Assembly (NCBI RefSeq): GCF_023156585.1
Contig: NZ_JALNMI010000001.1
Location: 186,001-250,000 of the forward strand
Length of the DNA stretch: 64,000 nucleotides
Direction of reading: 5' to 3'
From: Subsaxibacter sp. CAU 1640
Lineage (GTDB): Bacteria > Bacteroidota > Bacteroidia > Flavobacteriales > Flavobacteriaceae
This document shows, in pieces, positions 17,432 through 26,372 of the stretch. The notes under the pieces are model-generated. The model was not told the origin of the DNA. It did no database searches and saw nothing but the letters and a program-made list of their open reading frames with translations. Within the stretch, counting starts at the first letter, position 1. Every line of letters starts with the position of its first letter. The position numbers and the translations under genes are program-made.

Positions 17432-18616
17432 ATGAAATTGGAAGAAACAGTTCGTTGGTTTGGTCCGAACGACCCAGTTAGTTTATCTGACATCAAAATG
17501 ACAGGTGCCACTGGCATTGTTACGGCTTTGCATCATATTCGAAATGGAGATGTTTGGCCAATTACTGAAATTAAAAGGCGAAAAAATGAAATTGAATCTT
17601 TTGGGTTACGATGGTCTGTAATTGAAAGTGTGCCTGTCCACGAAAGCATCAAGACCAAAACAGGAAATTATCAAACTTATATTGAAAATTACAAACAAAC
17701 ACTCATCAATTTGAGTGAATGTGGTGTCAAAACTGTTTGCTATAATTTTATGCCTGTACTCGACTGGACACGCACAGATTTACATTATCGATTGGATGAT
17801 GGTTCAACCGCTTTAAGGTTTGATGTCATTGATTTTGCTGTATTTGAATTGTTTTTGTTGAAACGTCCAAATGCTCAAACTCGCTATTCCAAAGAAAAAA
17901 TTACACAAGCGGAAGAAAGATTCAACACTTTTTCAGATGATAAAAAACAGAACCTCATAAATAATATAATTGCTGGATTGCCTGGCTCGGAAGAAGGTTA
18001 CACGTTGGAAGATTTCAATGACATTTTGGATACTTATGCCGAAATAGACGACCACATTTTAAGAGATAACCTTGTTTATTTTCTGCAACAGATAATTCCT
18101 ACGGCAGAAAATGCCAATGTTTTAATGTGCATTCATCCTGACGACCCACCATTCCCGATTTTAGGTTTACCAAGAGTTGTAAGCACCAAAGAAGATATTT
18201 TACATCTTTTTAAAGCTGTGGACAGTCTGCACAACGGATTGACATTTTGTACAGGTTCATTCGGTGTTCGAGCAGATAACGATTTACCCAAAATGATTGA
18301 GGAGTTGGGTGAAAGAATTCATTTTTTACACTTACGAAATGTTCAAAGTGATGACCAAGGTAATTTTTATGAAGCAAATCATTTGGAAGGCAATACCGAT
18401 ATGTTCAAAGTGATGAAAGCCATTATCAACGAACAAAATCGAAGAAAAAATGCCGGAAGAACAGATTTCAATATTCCGATGCGTCCAGACCACGGCCATC
18501 AAATGCTTGACGATTTAGGCAAAAAGACCAATCCAGGTTATTCGGCCATTGGTAGACTCCGGGGACTTGCGGAATTAAGAGGTCTTGAAATGGGAATCAG
18601 AAAAAGTCTTGAATAA
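17432..18616 (+). CDS. uxuA: Mannonate dehydratase
   Basis: A 394-residue UxuA with the family start [17 protein letters not shown] and the metal/active-site segments [31 protein letters not shown] and RPDHGHQM, whose Cys, His, Asp and His bind the divalent metal. It dehydrates D-mannonate to KDG. An in-frame ATG at 17384 would overlap uxuB by 47 bp; the ATG at 17432 gives the standard N-terminus and is preceded by AGGAG at 17421-17425, an unusually good ribosome-binding site for this genome. The gene ends just before a terminator hairpin. Confidence 0.95.
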   Translation: MKLEETVRWFGPNDPVSLSDIKMTGATGIVTALHHIRNGDVWPITEIKRRKNEIESFGLRWSVIESVPVHESIKTKTGNYQTYIENYKQTLINLSECGVKTVCYNFMPVLDWTRTDLHYRLDDGSTALRFDVIDFAVFELFLLKRPNAQTRYSKEKITQAEERFNTFSDDKKQNLINNIIAGLPGSEEGYTLEDFNDILDTYAEIDDHILRDNLVYFLQQIIPTAENANVLMCIHPDDPPFPILGLPRVVSTKEDILHLFKAVDSLHNGLTFCTGSFGVRADNDLPKMIEELGERIHFLHLRNVQSDDQGNFYEANHLEGNTDMFKVMKAIINEQNRRKNAGRTDFNIPMRPDHGHQMLDDLGKKTNPGYSAIGRLRGLAELRGLEMGIRKSLE

Positions 18617-18650
18617 AAAAAGCCTCAACATAAGTTGAAGCTTTTCCTTT
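18617..18650. terminator. Terminator between uxuA and tRNA-Leu
   Basis: An A-run, the stem AAGCCTCAAC/GTTGAAGCTT with one mismatch and an ATAA loop, then a T-rich tail. It follows the uxuA stop directly and faces the oppositely oriented tRNA-Leu, so it may serve both strands. Confidence 0.65.
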
Positions 18651-18653
18651 AAG

Positions 18654-18735
18654 TACAGGCGGGGAGACTCGAACTCCCACACCTCGCGGCACTAGATCCT
18701 AAGTCTAGCGTGTCTACCAATTCCACCACGCCTGC
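18654..18735 (-). tRNA. tRNA-Leu(TAG)
   Basis: The reverse strand folds into an 82-nt cloverleaf with acceptor GCAGGCG/CGCCTGT, anticodon stem CTAGA/TCTAG around loop CTTAGGA (anticodon UAG), a long class II variable arm, and a T-arm with TTCGAGT. The CCA end is not encoded. Anticodon and long variable arm both indicate leucine. Confidence 0.95.
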
Positions 18736-18825
18736 ATCAGGTCCGATAATAATCGGGATGCAAATATAAACATTCCTTTGAATATACAAATAGCTTAAAA
18801 CGGAAAAAAACATTTTCATTTTTTG

Positions 18826-18833
18826 TATTTTTG
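18826..18833 (+). promoter_or_regulatory. -7 box upstream of the M20 dipeptidase
   Basis: TATTTTTG fits TAnnTTTG and lies 18 bp before the ATG at 18852. No clear -33 element was identified. Confidence 0.4.
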
Positions 18834-18851
18834 AACAAATCCGAAAAACAC

Positions 18852-20240
18852 ATGAAAAACATAGAATCCTACATCAATCAACATAAAGATAGATTCATTA
18901 AAGAATTGATAGAACTGCTCAAAATTCCATCAGTGAGTGCAGATTCAGCCTATCAAAAAGATGTTTTAAAAACAGCTGATGCCATCAAATCAAAATTAGA
19001 AGAAGCTGGATGCGAGCATGTTGAAATTTGTAAAACCGATGGGTTCCCAATTGTATATGGTGAAAAAATAATTGATAAAAAATTGCCGACCGTTTTAGTC
19101 TATGGTCATTATGATGTGCAGCCACCAGACCCAATGAATCTTTGGACATCACCTCCTTTTGAACCTATCATCAAAGAAACAGAACTTCATCCTGAAGGCG
19201 CCATTTTTGCAAGAGGCGCTTGTGATGACAAAGGACAAATGTATATGCATGTAAAGGCAATGGAATTTATGACTTCGACAGATCAATTGCCATGTAATGT
19301 AAAATTCATGATAGAAGGTGAAGAGGAAGTTGGGAGTAAAAATTTGGGAACATTTGTCAAAAACAATAGAGAAAAATTAAAGAATGATGTCATTTTGATT
19401 TCTGATACTGGAATGATTTCAAAAGACACGCCATCCATTACAACTGGATTAAGAGGTTTAAGTTATGTGGAAGTCGAAGTTACAGGTCCGAATAGAGATT
19501 TACATTCGGGACTTTATGGAGGTGCGGTTGCCAATCCTATCAACGTGCTTTCCAAGATGATCGCCTCACTTCATGATGAAAACAATCATATTACCATTCC
19601 TGGGTTTTATGACAAAGTAGAAAACCTTTCTGATGATGAACGTGCCCAAATGGCGAAAGCTCCATTTTCTTTGGACAACTATAAAAAGGCATTGGATATT
19701 GAGGATGTTTATGGTGAAAAAGGATACACTACCAATGAGCGCAACTCCATTAGGCCAACTTTAGATGTGAACGGAATTTGGGGAGGCTACACTGGTGAAG
19801 GTGCCAAAACAGTCATAGCTAGCAAGGCGTACGCTAAAATTTCCATGCGATTGGTTCCGCATCAAGATTGGGAAGAAATTACCGAGTTGTTTAAAAATCA
19901 TTTTGAAAAAATTGCTCCCAACGGTGTCAAAGTAGTTGTAAAACCGCATCATGGAGGGCAAGGATATGTAACTCCTATTGATAGCATTGGTTACCAAGCT
20001 GCTTCAAAGGCTTACGAAGAAACCTTTGGAAAAGAGCCAATTCCACAACGAAGTGGCGGAAGCATCCCAATTGTAGCTCTTTTTGAGCAAGAACTCAATA
20101 GTAAAACCATTCTAATGGGCTTCGGTTTGGACAGCGATGCTATTCATTCTCCTAATGAACATTTTGGAATTTGGAATTACTTGAAAGGGATTGAAACGAT
20201 TCCTTTGTTTTACAAATATTTTACGGAGCTTTCGAAGTAA
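18852..20240 (+). CDS. M20-family dipeptidase
   Basis: A 462-residue di-zinc metallopeptidase of the M20 dipeptidase group. Metal and catalytic motifs are VYGHYDVQPPDP (His and Asp ligands), ARGACDDKGQ (bridging Asp), and MIEGEEEVGS (catalytic Glu and Glu ligand), followed by a dimerisation lid domain and a late SGGSIPI segment. No signal peptide is seen, so it is cytoplasmic and probably completes peptide breakdown. An in-frame TTG at 18831 lies on the promoter-like TATTTTTG; the ATG at 18852 is preferred. It is a single-gene unit converging on the M28 peptidase gene. Confidence 0.88.
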   Translation: MKNIESYINQHKDRFIKELIELLKIPSVSADSAYQKDVLKTADAIKSKLEEAGCEHVEICKTDGFPIVYGEKIIDKKLPTVLVYGHYDVQPPDPMNLWTSPPFEPIIKETELHPEGAIFARGACDDKGQMYMHVKAMEFMTSTDQLPCNVKFMIEGEEEVGSKNLGTFVKNNREKLKNDVILISDTGMISKDTPSITTGLRGLSYVEVEVTGPNRDLHSGLYGGAVANPINVLSKMIASLHDENNHITIPGFYDKVENLSDDERAQMAKAPFSLDNYKKALDIEDVYGEKGYTTNERNSIRPTLDVNGIWGGYTGEGAKTVIASKAYAKISMRLVPHQDWEEITELFKNHFEKIAPNGVKVVVKPHHGGQGYVTPIDSIGYQAASKAYEETFGKEPIPQRSGGSIPIVALFEQELNSKTILMGFGLDSDAIHSPNEHFGIWNYLKGIETIPLFYKYFTELSK

Positions 20241-20256
20241 ATTGAAAAGCTAATGG

Positions 20257-21621
20257 TTATTGTTTTACAATCTTAAACGTTTTGGATTTGTTTAAAGATT
20301 TGACATTCAAAAGATAAATACCTGCAGATAGTCCTTTCAAGTTTAACTCATTTGATTGAACTTGAAGTGTTTCGGACCTAATCAATTTTCCTGATAGGTC
20401 AAACAAGTTGATTCTCAAATCTGAAACATTAGCGGATTCAATTTTTAAGGTATTTCTAACTGGGTTAGGAAAAATATTCAATTCACCATCAGAGAAGGTT
20501 TCCACGCCCAACGTTGTAAATGCGTAACAGTCGCTTACTTCAGAGCAACCACCTAATGTAACTTCAACATAGTAATTACCATTTGTTGGAGGCGCATAGT
20601 TTCTGGAATTGGCACCTGAAATAGGCTGACCGTTATCACAATTATACCACTGGTAACTTCCTTCAGTTTGTGTTGCGGTTATTGTGGTTGCATCTGCGGC
20701 TATACTGTTATCAATATTGATTAAACCAGCTTTTGTAGCCATATAACCCATGATAAGCTTAGCCAATTCATGATAATAGGGTAAATTTAACGTACTGAAT
20801 CGGTCTCCTGAAGTATGATAAAAAGGTGTTCGATCGTTGTTAGACCAAGCCTCTCCGACCAACACTGCGGAATAACCTTGATTCCAAAATCTAGAATGAT
20901 CACTTGCAGTGGTTCCAGGATTTACAACATTTACATTCAATGTAAATCCGTACGTTGGGTTATTGAGTACAGATATGATATCATCTTTCATTGCCAATGA
21001 ACCTCCAATATTCCTAACATCAATATCAAAATCATTGTCGTTGTCTCCATCATACGCCATCATATCTATATTTAGGACACCAAGAATATTATCACCATTA
21101 TTAGCAGCTTGTTGTGCATAATAGTTGGATCCAATCAAACCGTTCTCTTCCTGATCCCAAAGTGCATAGATGATAGTATTGTCCAAACACTGCGTCGATA
21201 AAATCCTAGCTATTTCGAGTACGGCTATTGTTCCGCTGGCATTGTCATCTGCACAATAATTAGCCACAGAATCATAGTGCGCACAAATAACATAAATATT
21301 ATTTGGATTGGTTTTTCCGAGTTGAGTGGCAATAATATTACGACCGTTTGTGCTATAAACCTGATCGGTAATAGTCAAATTATCGAGTCTAGAGAACTGT
21401 TGTTTAATGTATTCTGCAGCCAAATCGTTGTTATTGCTTTGTCTATTTAAGACAGTTACGGTATTACCATTTACGACCGTAGAAACTTCACCACTAAATT
21501 CCTGAACCTTAAGTGACAAGGTGTCAAGATTCACTTTATTGATCAAGTCATTGATTGTTTGCGCATGCGAAGAAATAGAGCACAGCATAATAGCTAACAA
21601 TTTGAAAATCAAATTTTTCAT
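20257..21621 (-). CDS. Secreted M28 aminopeptidase with T9SS sorting domain
   Basis: A 454-residue protein with a signal peptide cleaved around residue 20 (SSHA|Q) and an M28 zinc-peptidase domain. Likely zinc ligands and catalytic residues are His115 and Asp117 (CAHYDSV), the bridging Asp in CADDNASG, Glu158/Glu159 in WDQEENG, Asp186 in NIDMMAYD, and His242 in ASDHSRFW. After a short Ig-like stretch, the last roughly 75 residues (NIFPNPVRNTLKIE to KTFKIVKQ) match a type A T9SS C-terminal sorting domain, so the enzyme is probably exported to the cell surface or medium. It lies alone, divergent from the first blaI gene. Confidence 0.9.
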   Translation of the reverse strand: MKNLIFKLLAIMLCSISSHAQTINDLINKVNLDTLSLKVQEFSGEVSTVVNGNTVTVLNRQSNNNDLAAEYIKQQFSRLDNLTITDQVYSTNGRNIIATQLGKTNPNNIYVICAHYDSVANYCADDNASGTIAVLEIARILSTQCLDNTIIYALWDQEENGLIGSNYYAQQAANNGDNILGVLNIDMMAYDGDNDNDFDIDVRNIGGSLAMKDDIISVLNNPTYGFTLNVNVVNPGTTASDHSRFWNQGYSAVLVGEAWSNNDRTPFYHTSGDRFSTLNLPYYHELAKLIMGYMATKAGLINIDNSIAADATTITATQTEGSYQWYNCDNGQPISGANSRNYAPPTNGNYYVEVTLGGCSEVSDCYAFTTLGVETFSDGELNIFPNPVRNTLKIESANVSDLRINLFDLSGKLIRSETLQVQSNELNLKGLSAGIYLLNVKSLNKSKTFKIVKQ

Positions 21622-21685
21622 CTTCTGAAACCTTGCAATTTTAATGGCAAAGATAATCTATTTAAATAAAATTAATACGAATGCA

Positions 21686-21716
21686 TTTGGAATATCCAAT
21701 TTTTATTCTACATTTG
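21686..21716 (+). promoter_or_regulatory. Promoter of the first blaI-blaR1 operon
   Basis: TTTG at 21686-21689 and TACATTTG at 21709-21716, separated by 19 bp, match the Bacteroidota -33/-7 pattern. The -7 box is embedded in the BlaI-type palindrome at 21706-21721, so repressor and polymerase would compete for the same bases. Confidence 0.7.
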
Positions 21717-21741
21717 TAGAACTTACTCTAAAAATGTAGAA
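21706..21741. promoter_or_regulatory. Tandem BlaI/MecI-type operators
   Basis: The first site, TTCTACATTTGTAGAA (21706-21721), is a 7+2+7 inverted repeat containing TACAnnTGTA, the known MecI/BlaI/CopY core. A weaker second site, CTCTAAAAATGTAGAA (21726-21741), is centred 20 bp downstream and ends two bases before the start codon region. Two turns-of-helix spacing suits a pair of BlaI dimers repressing its own operon. Confidence 0.7.
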
Positions 21742-21742
21742 C

Positions 21743-22108
21743 ATGCAATTGACAAAAACAGAAGAAGAGCTAATGAATCATTTGTGGCAATTGGAAAAAG
21801 CCTTTATGAAAGATCTGCTGGAAGCCTATCCGGAGCCAAAGCCTGCCACAACCACTGTTGCGACACTTCTCAAACGAATGACAGATAAAAAATTTGTAAG
21901 CTACAATCTTTACGGTAAGTCTCGCGAATACTATCCTCTTGTCAAAAAGAAAGATTATTTCTCAAAACATGTGAACGGATTAATAAAAAACTTCTTTAAT
22001 GACAGCGCTTCACAATTCGCCTCTTTTTTTGCAAAAGAAACCGATTTGACCAAAGAAGAATTGCAAGATTTAAAAGCATTGATTGACAACGAAATCAAAA
22101 AGAAATAG
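21743..22108 (+). CDS. blaI: BlaI/MecI/CopY-family repressor (first copy)
   Basis: A 121-residue winged-helix repressor: the LTKTEEELMNHLWQLEKAFMKDLLEAYPEPKPATTTVATLLKRM segment carries the BlaI DNA-binding fold, and the C-terminal half forms the dimerisation helices. In BlaI systems the partner M56 protease triggers loss of repressor function. The gene starts right after a tandem palindromic operator and is followed 2 bp later by a BlaR1-type gene. No beta-lactamase is nearby, so the system probably senses some envelope condition other than a drug; that is inference. Confidence 0.9.
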   Translation: MQLTKTEEELMNHLWQLEKAFMKDLLEAYPEPKPATTTVATLLKRMTDKKFVSYNLYGKSREYYPLVKKKDYFSKHVNGLIKNFFNDSASQFASFFAKETDLTKEELQDLKALIDNEIKKK

Positions 22109-22110
22109 TT

Positions 22111-24675
22111 ATGTGGATGTATCTCTTGAAATTCAGCGTCTGTTTAGCCATATTTTGGACTTTCTACAAATTGTTTTTAGAAAAGGAACAAATGCACGTC
22201 ATGAAGCGTTTTTATCTATTGATAATAGTGATTCTTGCATTAAGCATTCCATTGATAACTTTCACGACTTATATTGAAGTAGAACCTGTTGCCTCAAATC
22301 GTTCCGAGCTGCTAACCATTCCAGAATTTGAATTTGATACTGAAGCTGTGGAAGAACCCGTCAACCATTGGCCCATAATTTTGTGGAGTGTTTACGGTTT
22401 AGGCTTGTTGATGTTTTCCTTGAGATTTATCATCCATTTAATTCAGATTTTCAAAAGAATCAAACAAAATACAAAGCAAAGAACAGCACAGTTTACATTC
22501 ATCTTATTGAAGGAACTGATGACTCCTCATACCTTCTTCAGCTACATTTTTTTGAACAAGGAAAAGTATGAATCACAACAGATTCCTCAAGAAGTTTTTA
22601 TTCATGAAGAAGCACATGCAAGGCAAAAGCACAGTTTAGACATTTTATTCATGGAGTTGCTTCAGATACTATTTTGGTTCAACCCGTTGATTTATTTTGT
22701 AAAACACAGCATCAAATTAAATCATGAATTTCTTGCAGACGAAGCCGTTTTGAAAGATGGCTTCTCTCCATCCAATTATCAAGAATTATTATTGACGTTC
22801 TCATCAAACGTCACCAACACTCAGTTGGCACATGCCATTAATTATTCATCCATCAAAAAACGATTTACAGTTATGAAGACACACACATCAAAACAGAAAA
22901 TTTGGTTGAGTTGTATTTTGATTCTTCCTCTTTTAGGATTAACGCTTTATGGGTTTAGTGAACGAAGAATTATAGAAAAACCTGCTTCTTTAAGCATTGA
23001 TTTACCTGTACCAATGCAAGAGAAAAACTCCAAACCTGACCCAGACAAGGATTATTATTATCAAAATACAACCATTGAGTATGTTGATAATCAAAAGAAT
23101 GTAATCGCCACAAAAAAATACACAGAATTAACAGAAGAAGAAAAACAGCAACTTCCTTCGCCTCCCAAAAAGCCTGCAAAGAAAACACCTTTACAATCTG
23201 AATTGGAATCGTGGCTAGACAGTAAGAAATTTGGTGTTTGGGTCGATAGCAAGCGTATCAAAAATTCAGATTTGGCATCCTACAAACCATCCGATTTTGG
23301 GCTGTATTACGTAAGCAAACTTGAAAAAAATGCTGTCAATTATGGCAAACACTATTTTCAAGTGAGCCTTTATACTAATCAGGAATACGACAGATTATAT
23401 AAAGATGGACAAAAGCCTTTAAGCGAAGGTGCTATCATAAAAATTACAAAAACTGCGTCAATTGAATCCTTTCCAGTGTTGGAAGTTTCATTCAATCCAG
23501 ATGTTTTTAAACTTAATGGTAAAGGAACCTCTCTTTCAAGACTAAAAAGAGATTTTACTGAAGCCGCTAATAATGAAAAATCAGATTTAAGGATAAAGAC
23601 TGTTGGAGGTATTAATATGAGCCTTATCAATCAAATAATGGAAGAACTTGATGGTAATTTGAAGCAAATTAGACTTGATGAGGATGCTTATATTATCGGA
23701 GACACGACAGCCAATGAGCATCAAGAAAAAGCCACACCGGAAGAAATTGATGCTTATAATACTTGGGCAAAAAAGATCCATGGTGAAAGTACTATCATTT
23801 CAAAAAATGCTACATTATTACCAATTGTGGATGAACAAGAATTGATAAAATTTTCAGAGATATATAAAAGGATGTCTCCGCAACAGAAAGATCAATCCGT
23901 TAAATTTCCCTTTCCAAATCTTAACATGAACGAAAAAGAACAGAATTATGGAAAAGTAAATACACCTTATGCAATTGAGCAAAATCAACAAAAAGCCACA
24001 CCTGAAGAAGTTAAAGAGTATAACAAATTGGCTTCCCAACATAATGATAAACCCGAGAATCTCCGTATTATCAAACTAAAGGATTTTGAACGCATGGAAT
24101 ACCTTTATAAAAAAATGTCTAAAGAGCAAAAGGCAAATGCTGAACCTTTTCCAAATTTCCCACCGCCTCCACCTCCACCACCTGCTCCCAAATCACCTTT
24201 AGACCATGTGATAGAAATGGCAAAAAAGAATGCAAAATTTTATTATGAGGGTAAATTAATTTCGTCTGATGATGCAATCAAACTTTTAAAAGAAAATAAG
24301 CAGTTAAACATCGCAACAAAAGAGTCTGATTCCAAAGAACCGAAAGTTTATATCTCTAAAGAACCAATTGTTTTTAAACAACATGCTAAAACTAAAGAAC
24401 AGGTAATGATCAATGGTAAATCTTCAAAAGACGGATTTTTTTCATTTACAGGTCCGGAATTGAGTGATATTGAACTTTCAATTGCAGCAGGAACAATTAC
24501 TGAATTTAAATTTAAAGTACCTGGTAAACCCACGCTCTTTATAAAAGGAAATCGTTTAAACGACGATGCAAAATCTCAAATTAAGGAAACGGCAATAGGC
24601 TCTGGTGCACAATTATTCGATATTAAGAATTCTAAAGATGAAGTTCATCCACCAATATTCGTAGAAATAAAATAA
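22111..24675 (+). CDS. BlaR1-type M56 membrane peptidase with long repeat-bearing tail
   Basis: An 854-residue M56 protein. Membrane helices lie around residues 5-25, 33-52, 88-110 and 267-283; the zinc site is HEEAH at 165-169 with downstream HEFLADEAV near 205-212. Beyond the last helix is an extension of about 570 residues with no penicillin-binding domain. Within it, two related modules beginning KATPEE(I/V) (about 540-608 and 628-697) form a tandem duplication, the second ending in a polyproline run near 684-697. It is coupled to blaI by a 2-bp gap and is probably the sensor/protease of that repressor. The signal sensed is unknown. Confidence 0.85.
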   Translation: MWMYLLKFSVCLAIFWTFYKLFLEKEQMHVMKRFYLLIIVILALSIPLITFTTYIEVEPVASNRSELLTIPEFEFDTEAVEEPVNHWPIILWSVYGLGLLMFSLRFIIHLIQIFKRIKQNTKQRTAQFTFILLKELMTPHTFFSYIFLNKEKYESQQIPQEVFIHEEAHARQKHSLDILFMELLQILFWFNPLIYFVKHSIKLNHEFLADEAVLKDGFSPSNYQELLLTFSSNVTNTQLAHAINYSSIKKRFTVMKTHTSKQKIWLSCILILPLLGLTLYGFSERRIIEKPASLSIDLPVPMQEKNSKPDPDKDYYYQNTTIEYVDNQKNVIATKKYTELTEEEKQQLPSPPKKPAKKTPLQSELESWLDSKKFGVWVDSKRIKNSDLASYKPSDFGLYYVSKLEKNAVNYGKHYFQVSLYTNQEYDRLYKDGQKPLSEGAIIKITKTASIESFPVLEVSFNPDVFKLNGKGTSLSRLKRDFTEAANNEKSDLRIKTVGGINMSLINQIMEELDGNLKQIRLDEDAYIIGDTTANEHQEKATPEEIDAYNTWAKKIHGESTIISKNATLLPIVDEQELIKFSEIYKRMSPQQKDQSVKFPFPNLNMNEKEQNYGKVNTPYAIEQNQQKATPEEVKEYNKLASQHNDKPENLRIIKLKDFERMEYLYKKMSKEQKANAEPFPNFPPPPPPPPAPKSPLDHVIEMAKKNAKFYYEGKLISSDDAIKLLKENKQLNIATKESDSKEPKVYISKEPIVFKQHAKTKEQVMINGKSSKDGFFSFTGPELSDIELSIAAGTITEFKFKVPGKPTLFIKGNRLNDDAKSQIKETAIGSGAQLFDIKNSKDEVHPPIFVEIK

Positions 24676-24695
24676 CCTTCATTGATCTTAAACAT

Positions 24696-24732
24696 AAAAC
24701 CTCATAAGCTTTTATTACTTGTGAGTTTTTTT
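24696..24732 (+). terminator. Terminator after the first blaR1
   Basis: The stem AAAACCTCATAAG/CTTGTGAGTTTT (one bulge, one wobble) is followed by a T-run. It closes the blaI-blaR1 operon. Confidence 0.6.
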
Positions 24733-24802
24733 ATTCCAAATAATGTAACAAATTGACTAACTTAACGTTCTAATACTCTATCAACCAAAAATCGAATTTG
24801 TT

Positions 24803-25903
24803 ATGTTAAAAAAATTCTTCATCATCTGTTCAGGTTCTGACACTGATATTCTGGACAATTGTTCCATTGGCGAACAAAATAAATATGCTGGTATTGGCGC
24901 TACAGTGTTTTTCACAGCTGTTATGGCGTTTATTGCAGCCAGCTATGCGCTTTATACTGTTTTTGACAATTATTATACTGCAGTAGGTTTTGGCTTGGTT
25001 TGGGGCTTGCTTATTTTCAATTTGGACCGTTTTATAGTTTCGACCATTAAAAAGCGAAACAGTTTTATGGATGAATTCATTCAGGCTTCACCTAGAATTA
25101 TTTTGGCAGTGATTATAGCTGTAGTGATTTCAAAGCCGTTGGAATTGAAAATTTTTGAAAAGGAAATCAATCAGGTGCTATTAGAGCAAAAAAATGAGTT
25201 GACACTTGCCAATAAAGATCAGATTGCAGCACAGTTTACACCTACCATTGAAGGATTAGAAAACGATATCAAAACGTTGCAATCTCAAGTGGAAACCAAG
25301 GAAGCTGAAGTGAATGCACTGTACGACATTTATATCAACGAAGCGGAAGGGACAGCAGGGACCAAATTGTTGGGTAAAGGACCTGTCTATGCGGAAAAAA
25401 GAGAAAAACATGATGCCGCTTTAGCCGAATTGCAACAATTAAAATCTGAAAACAAGGAAAAAATTGCAGCGATTGAAACACAAGTTGCGCAACTCCAAAA
25501 TGATTACAGTACAAAAGTGAATACATCACAACCCATAATTGATGGTTTTGATGGCTTGATGGCTCGTGTCAATGCACTGGGTGAGTTACCTTGGCTGCCG
25601 TCATTCTTCATTTTTCTATTGTTTTTAGCGATTGAAACCTCTCCTATTTTCGCCAAATTATTATCGCCTAAAGGACAATATGATTTCAAACTTGAAGACG
25701 AAGAAACTGCTGTTAAAACTTGGGTAGAACAAAAGGTCAACGAGCGCAAAATACTCTTGAAAACAGACATGGACATCAACAATAAAATTTACAATGACAT
25801 TGCCGATGAAGATGAACTGTACACCTACAAGCGTAAAAAAGCTAGAGAATTAATGCAATTACAAGCCGATGCTTTCTTCAAACATCAGAAAAATGCATTG
25901 TAG
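24803..25903 (+). CDS. DUF4407 membrane protein with coiled coil
   Basis: A 366-residue protein matching the DUF4407 pattern. Three membrane helices lie around residues 30-55, 60-80 and 92-112, with NLDRF between the second and third; then a charged coiled-coil stretch (about 113-245, rich in Glu, Lys and Gln) and a fourth helix around 265-287 (FFIFLLFLAIETSPIFAKLL), followed by a charged cytoplasmic tail. The function of this family is not known. It is a monocistronic unit converging on the STAS gene with a 9-bp gap. Coiled coil held between membrane helices suggests a structural or scaffold role, which is inference. Confidence 0.8.
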   Translation: MLKKFFIICSGSDTDILDNCSIGEQNKYAGIGATVFFTAVMAFIAASYALYTVFDNYYTAVGFGLVWGLLIFNLDRFIVSTIKKRNSFMDEFIQASPRIILAVIIAVVISKPLELKIFEKEINQVLLEQKNELTLANKDQIAAQFTPTIEGLENDIKTLQSQVETKEAEVNALYDIYINEAEGTAGTKLLGKGPVYAEKREKHDAALAELQQLKSENKEKIAAIETQVAQLQNDYSTKVNTSQPIIDGFDGLMARVNALGELPWLPSFFIFLLFLAIETSPIFAKLLSPKGQYDFKLEDEETAVKTWVEQKVNERKILLKTDMDINNKIYNDIADEDELYTYKRKKARELMQLQADAFFKHQKNAL

Positions 25904-25912
25904 ATAGATTGT

Positions 25913-26194
25913 TTAAGCGGCAGTCTCTTCAGACTTAAAGTGCTCATACAAATCGTCACAACCCATTCCTATGATGGAAAGACGTTTTTGTTTTGAAATT
26001 GATTCATTGTGCAATTGTGCCAATGCATTCACGCCATAACGATCAATACTCGTTAAACCCTCAATACTTAAAGTAAGTGAGTTAAACTTGTCGAAAACGT
26101 CCTTAAATTCTCTGATGAACACACCTACATTTTGTCGGTTTAGTACACCTCTGATTTTAAACTGGTTGTTGTAGCTAGTAATTTCGATGTTCAT
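25913..26194 (-). CDS. Small STAS-domain protein
   Basis: A 93-residue single STAS domain, as in anti-sigma-factor antagonists (SpoIIAA/RsbV) and STAS modules of transporters. The fold signature is visible in the strand LTLSIEGLTSIDRYGVNALAQL. In phosphorylatable antagonists the loop reads D-S-S-G; here it is Asp51-Arg-Tyr-Gly54, so the usual phospho-Ser is replaced by Tyr53. This suggests either regulation without phosphorylation or a different partner. No anti-sigma kinase lies nearby. It is alone on the minus strand, convergent with the DUF4407 gene. Confidence 0.8.
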   Translation of the reverse strand: MNIEITSYNNQFKIRGVLNRQNVGVFIREFKDVFDKFNSLTLSIEGLTSIDRYGVNALAQLHNESISKQKRLSIIGMGCDDLYEHFKSEETAA

Positions 26195-26372
26195 AATAAC
26201 CTAATTAAAATTGAAACTAGAGATTTGGTGCTATTAATCAGGGGATTATGAAATAAATATCCGTATATAAAATGACGTCTCAAAAGTTTTTCGACAAAAA
26301 GCGATTTGAAGGTATTAAACAGAATTACCTTGTAAGATTCATCGATAAAAGTTCAGCTTCAAGATATATCTC

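Noticed and set aside
21743-24675. Beta-lactam resistance system
   Set aside because: The BlaR1-like protein has no penicillin-binding domain and there is no beta-lactamase or PBP2a gene nearby.
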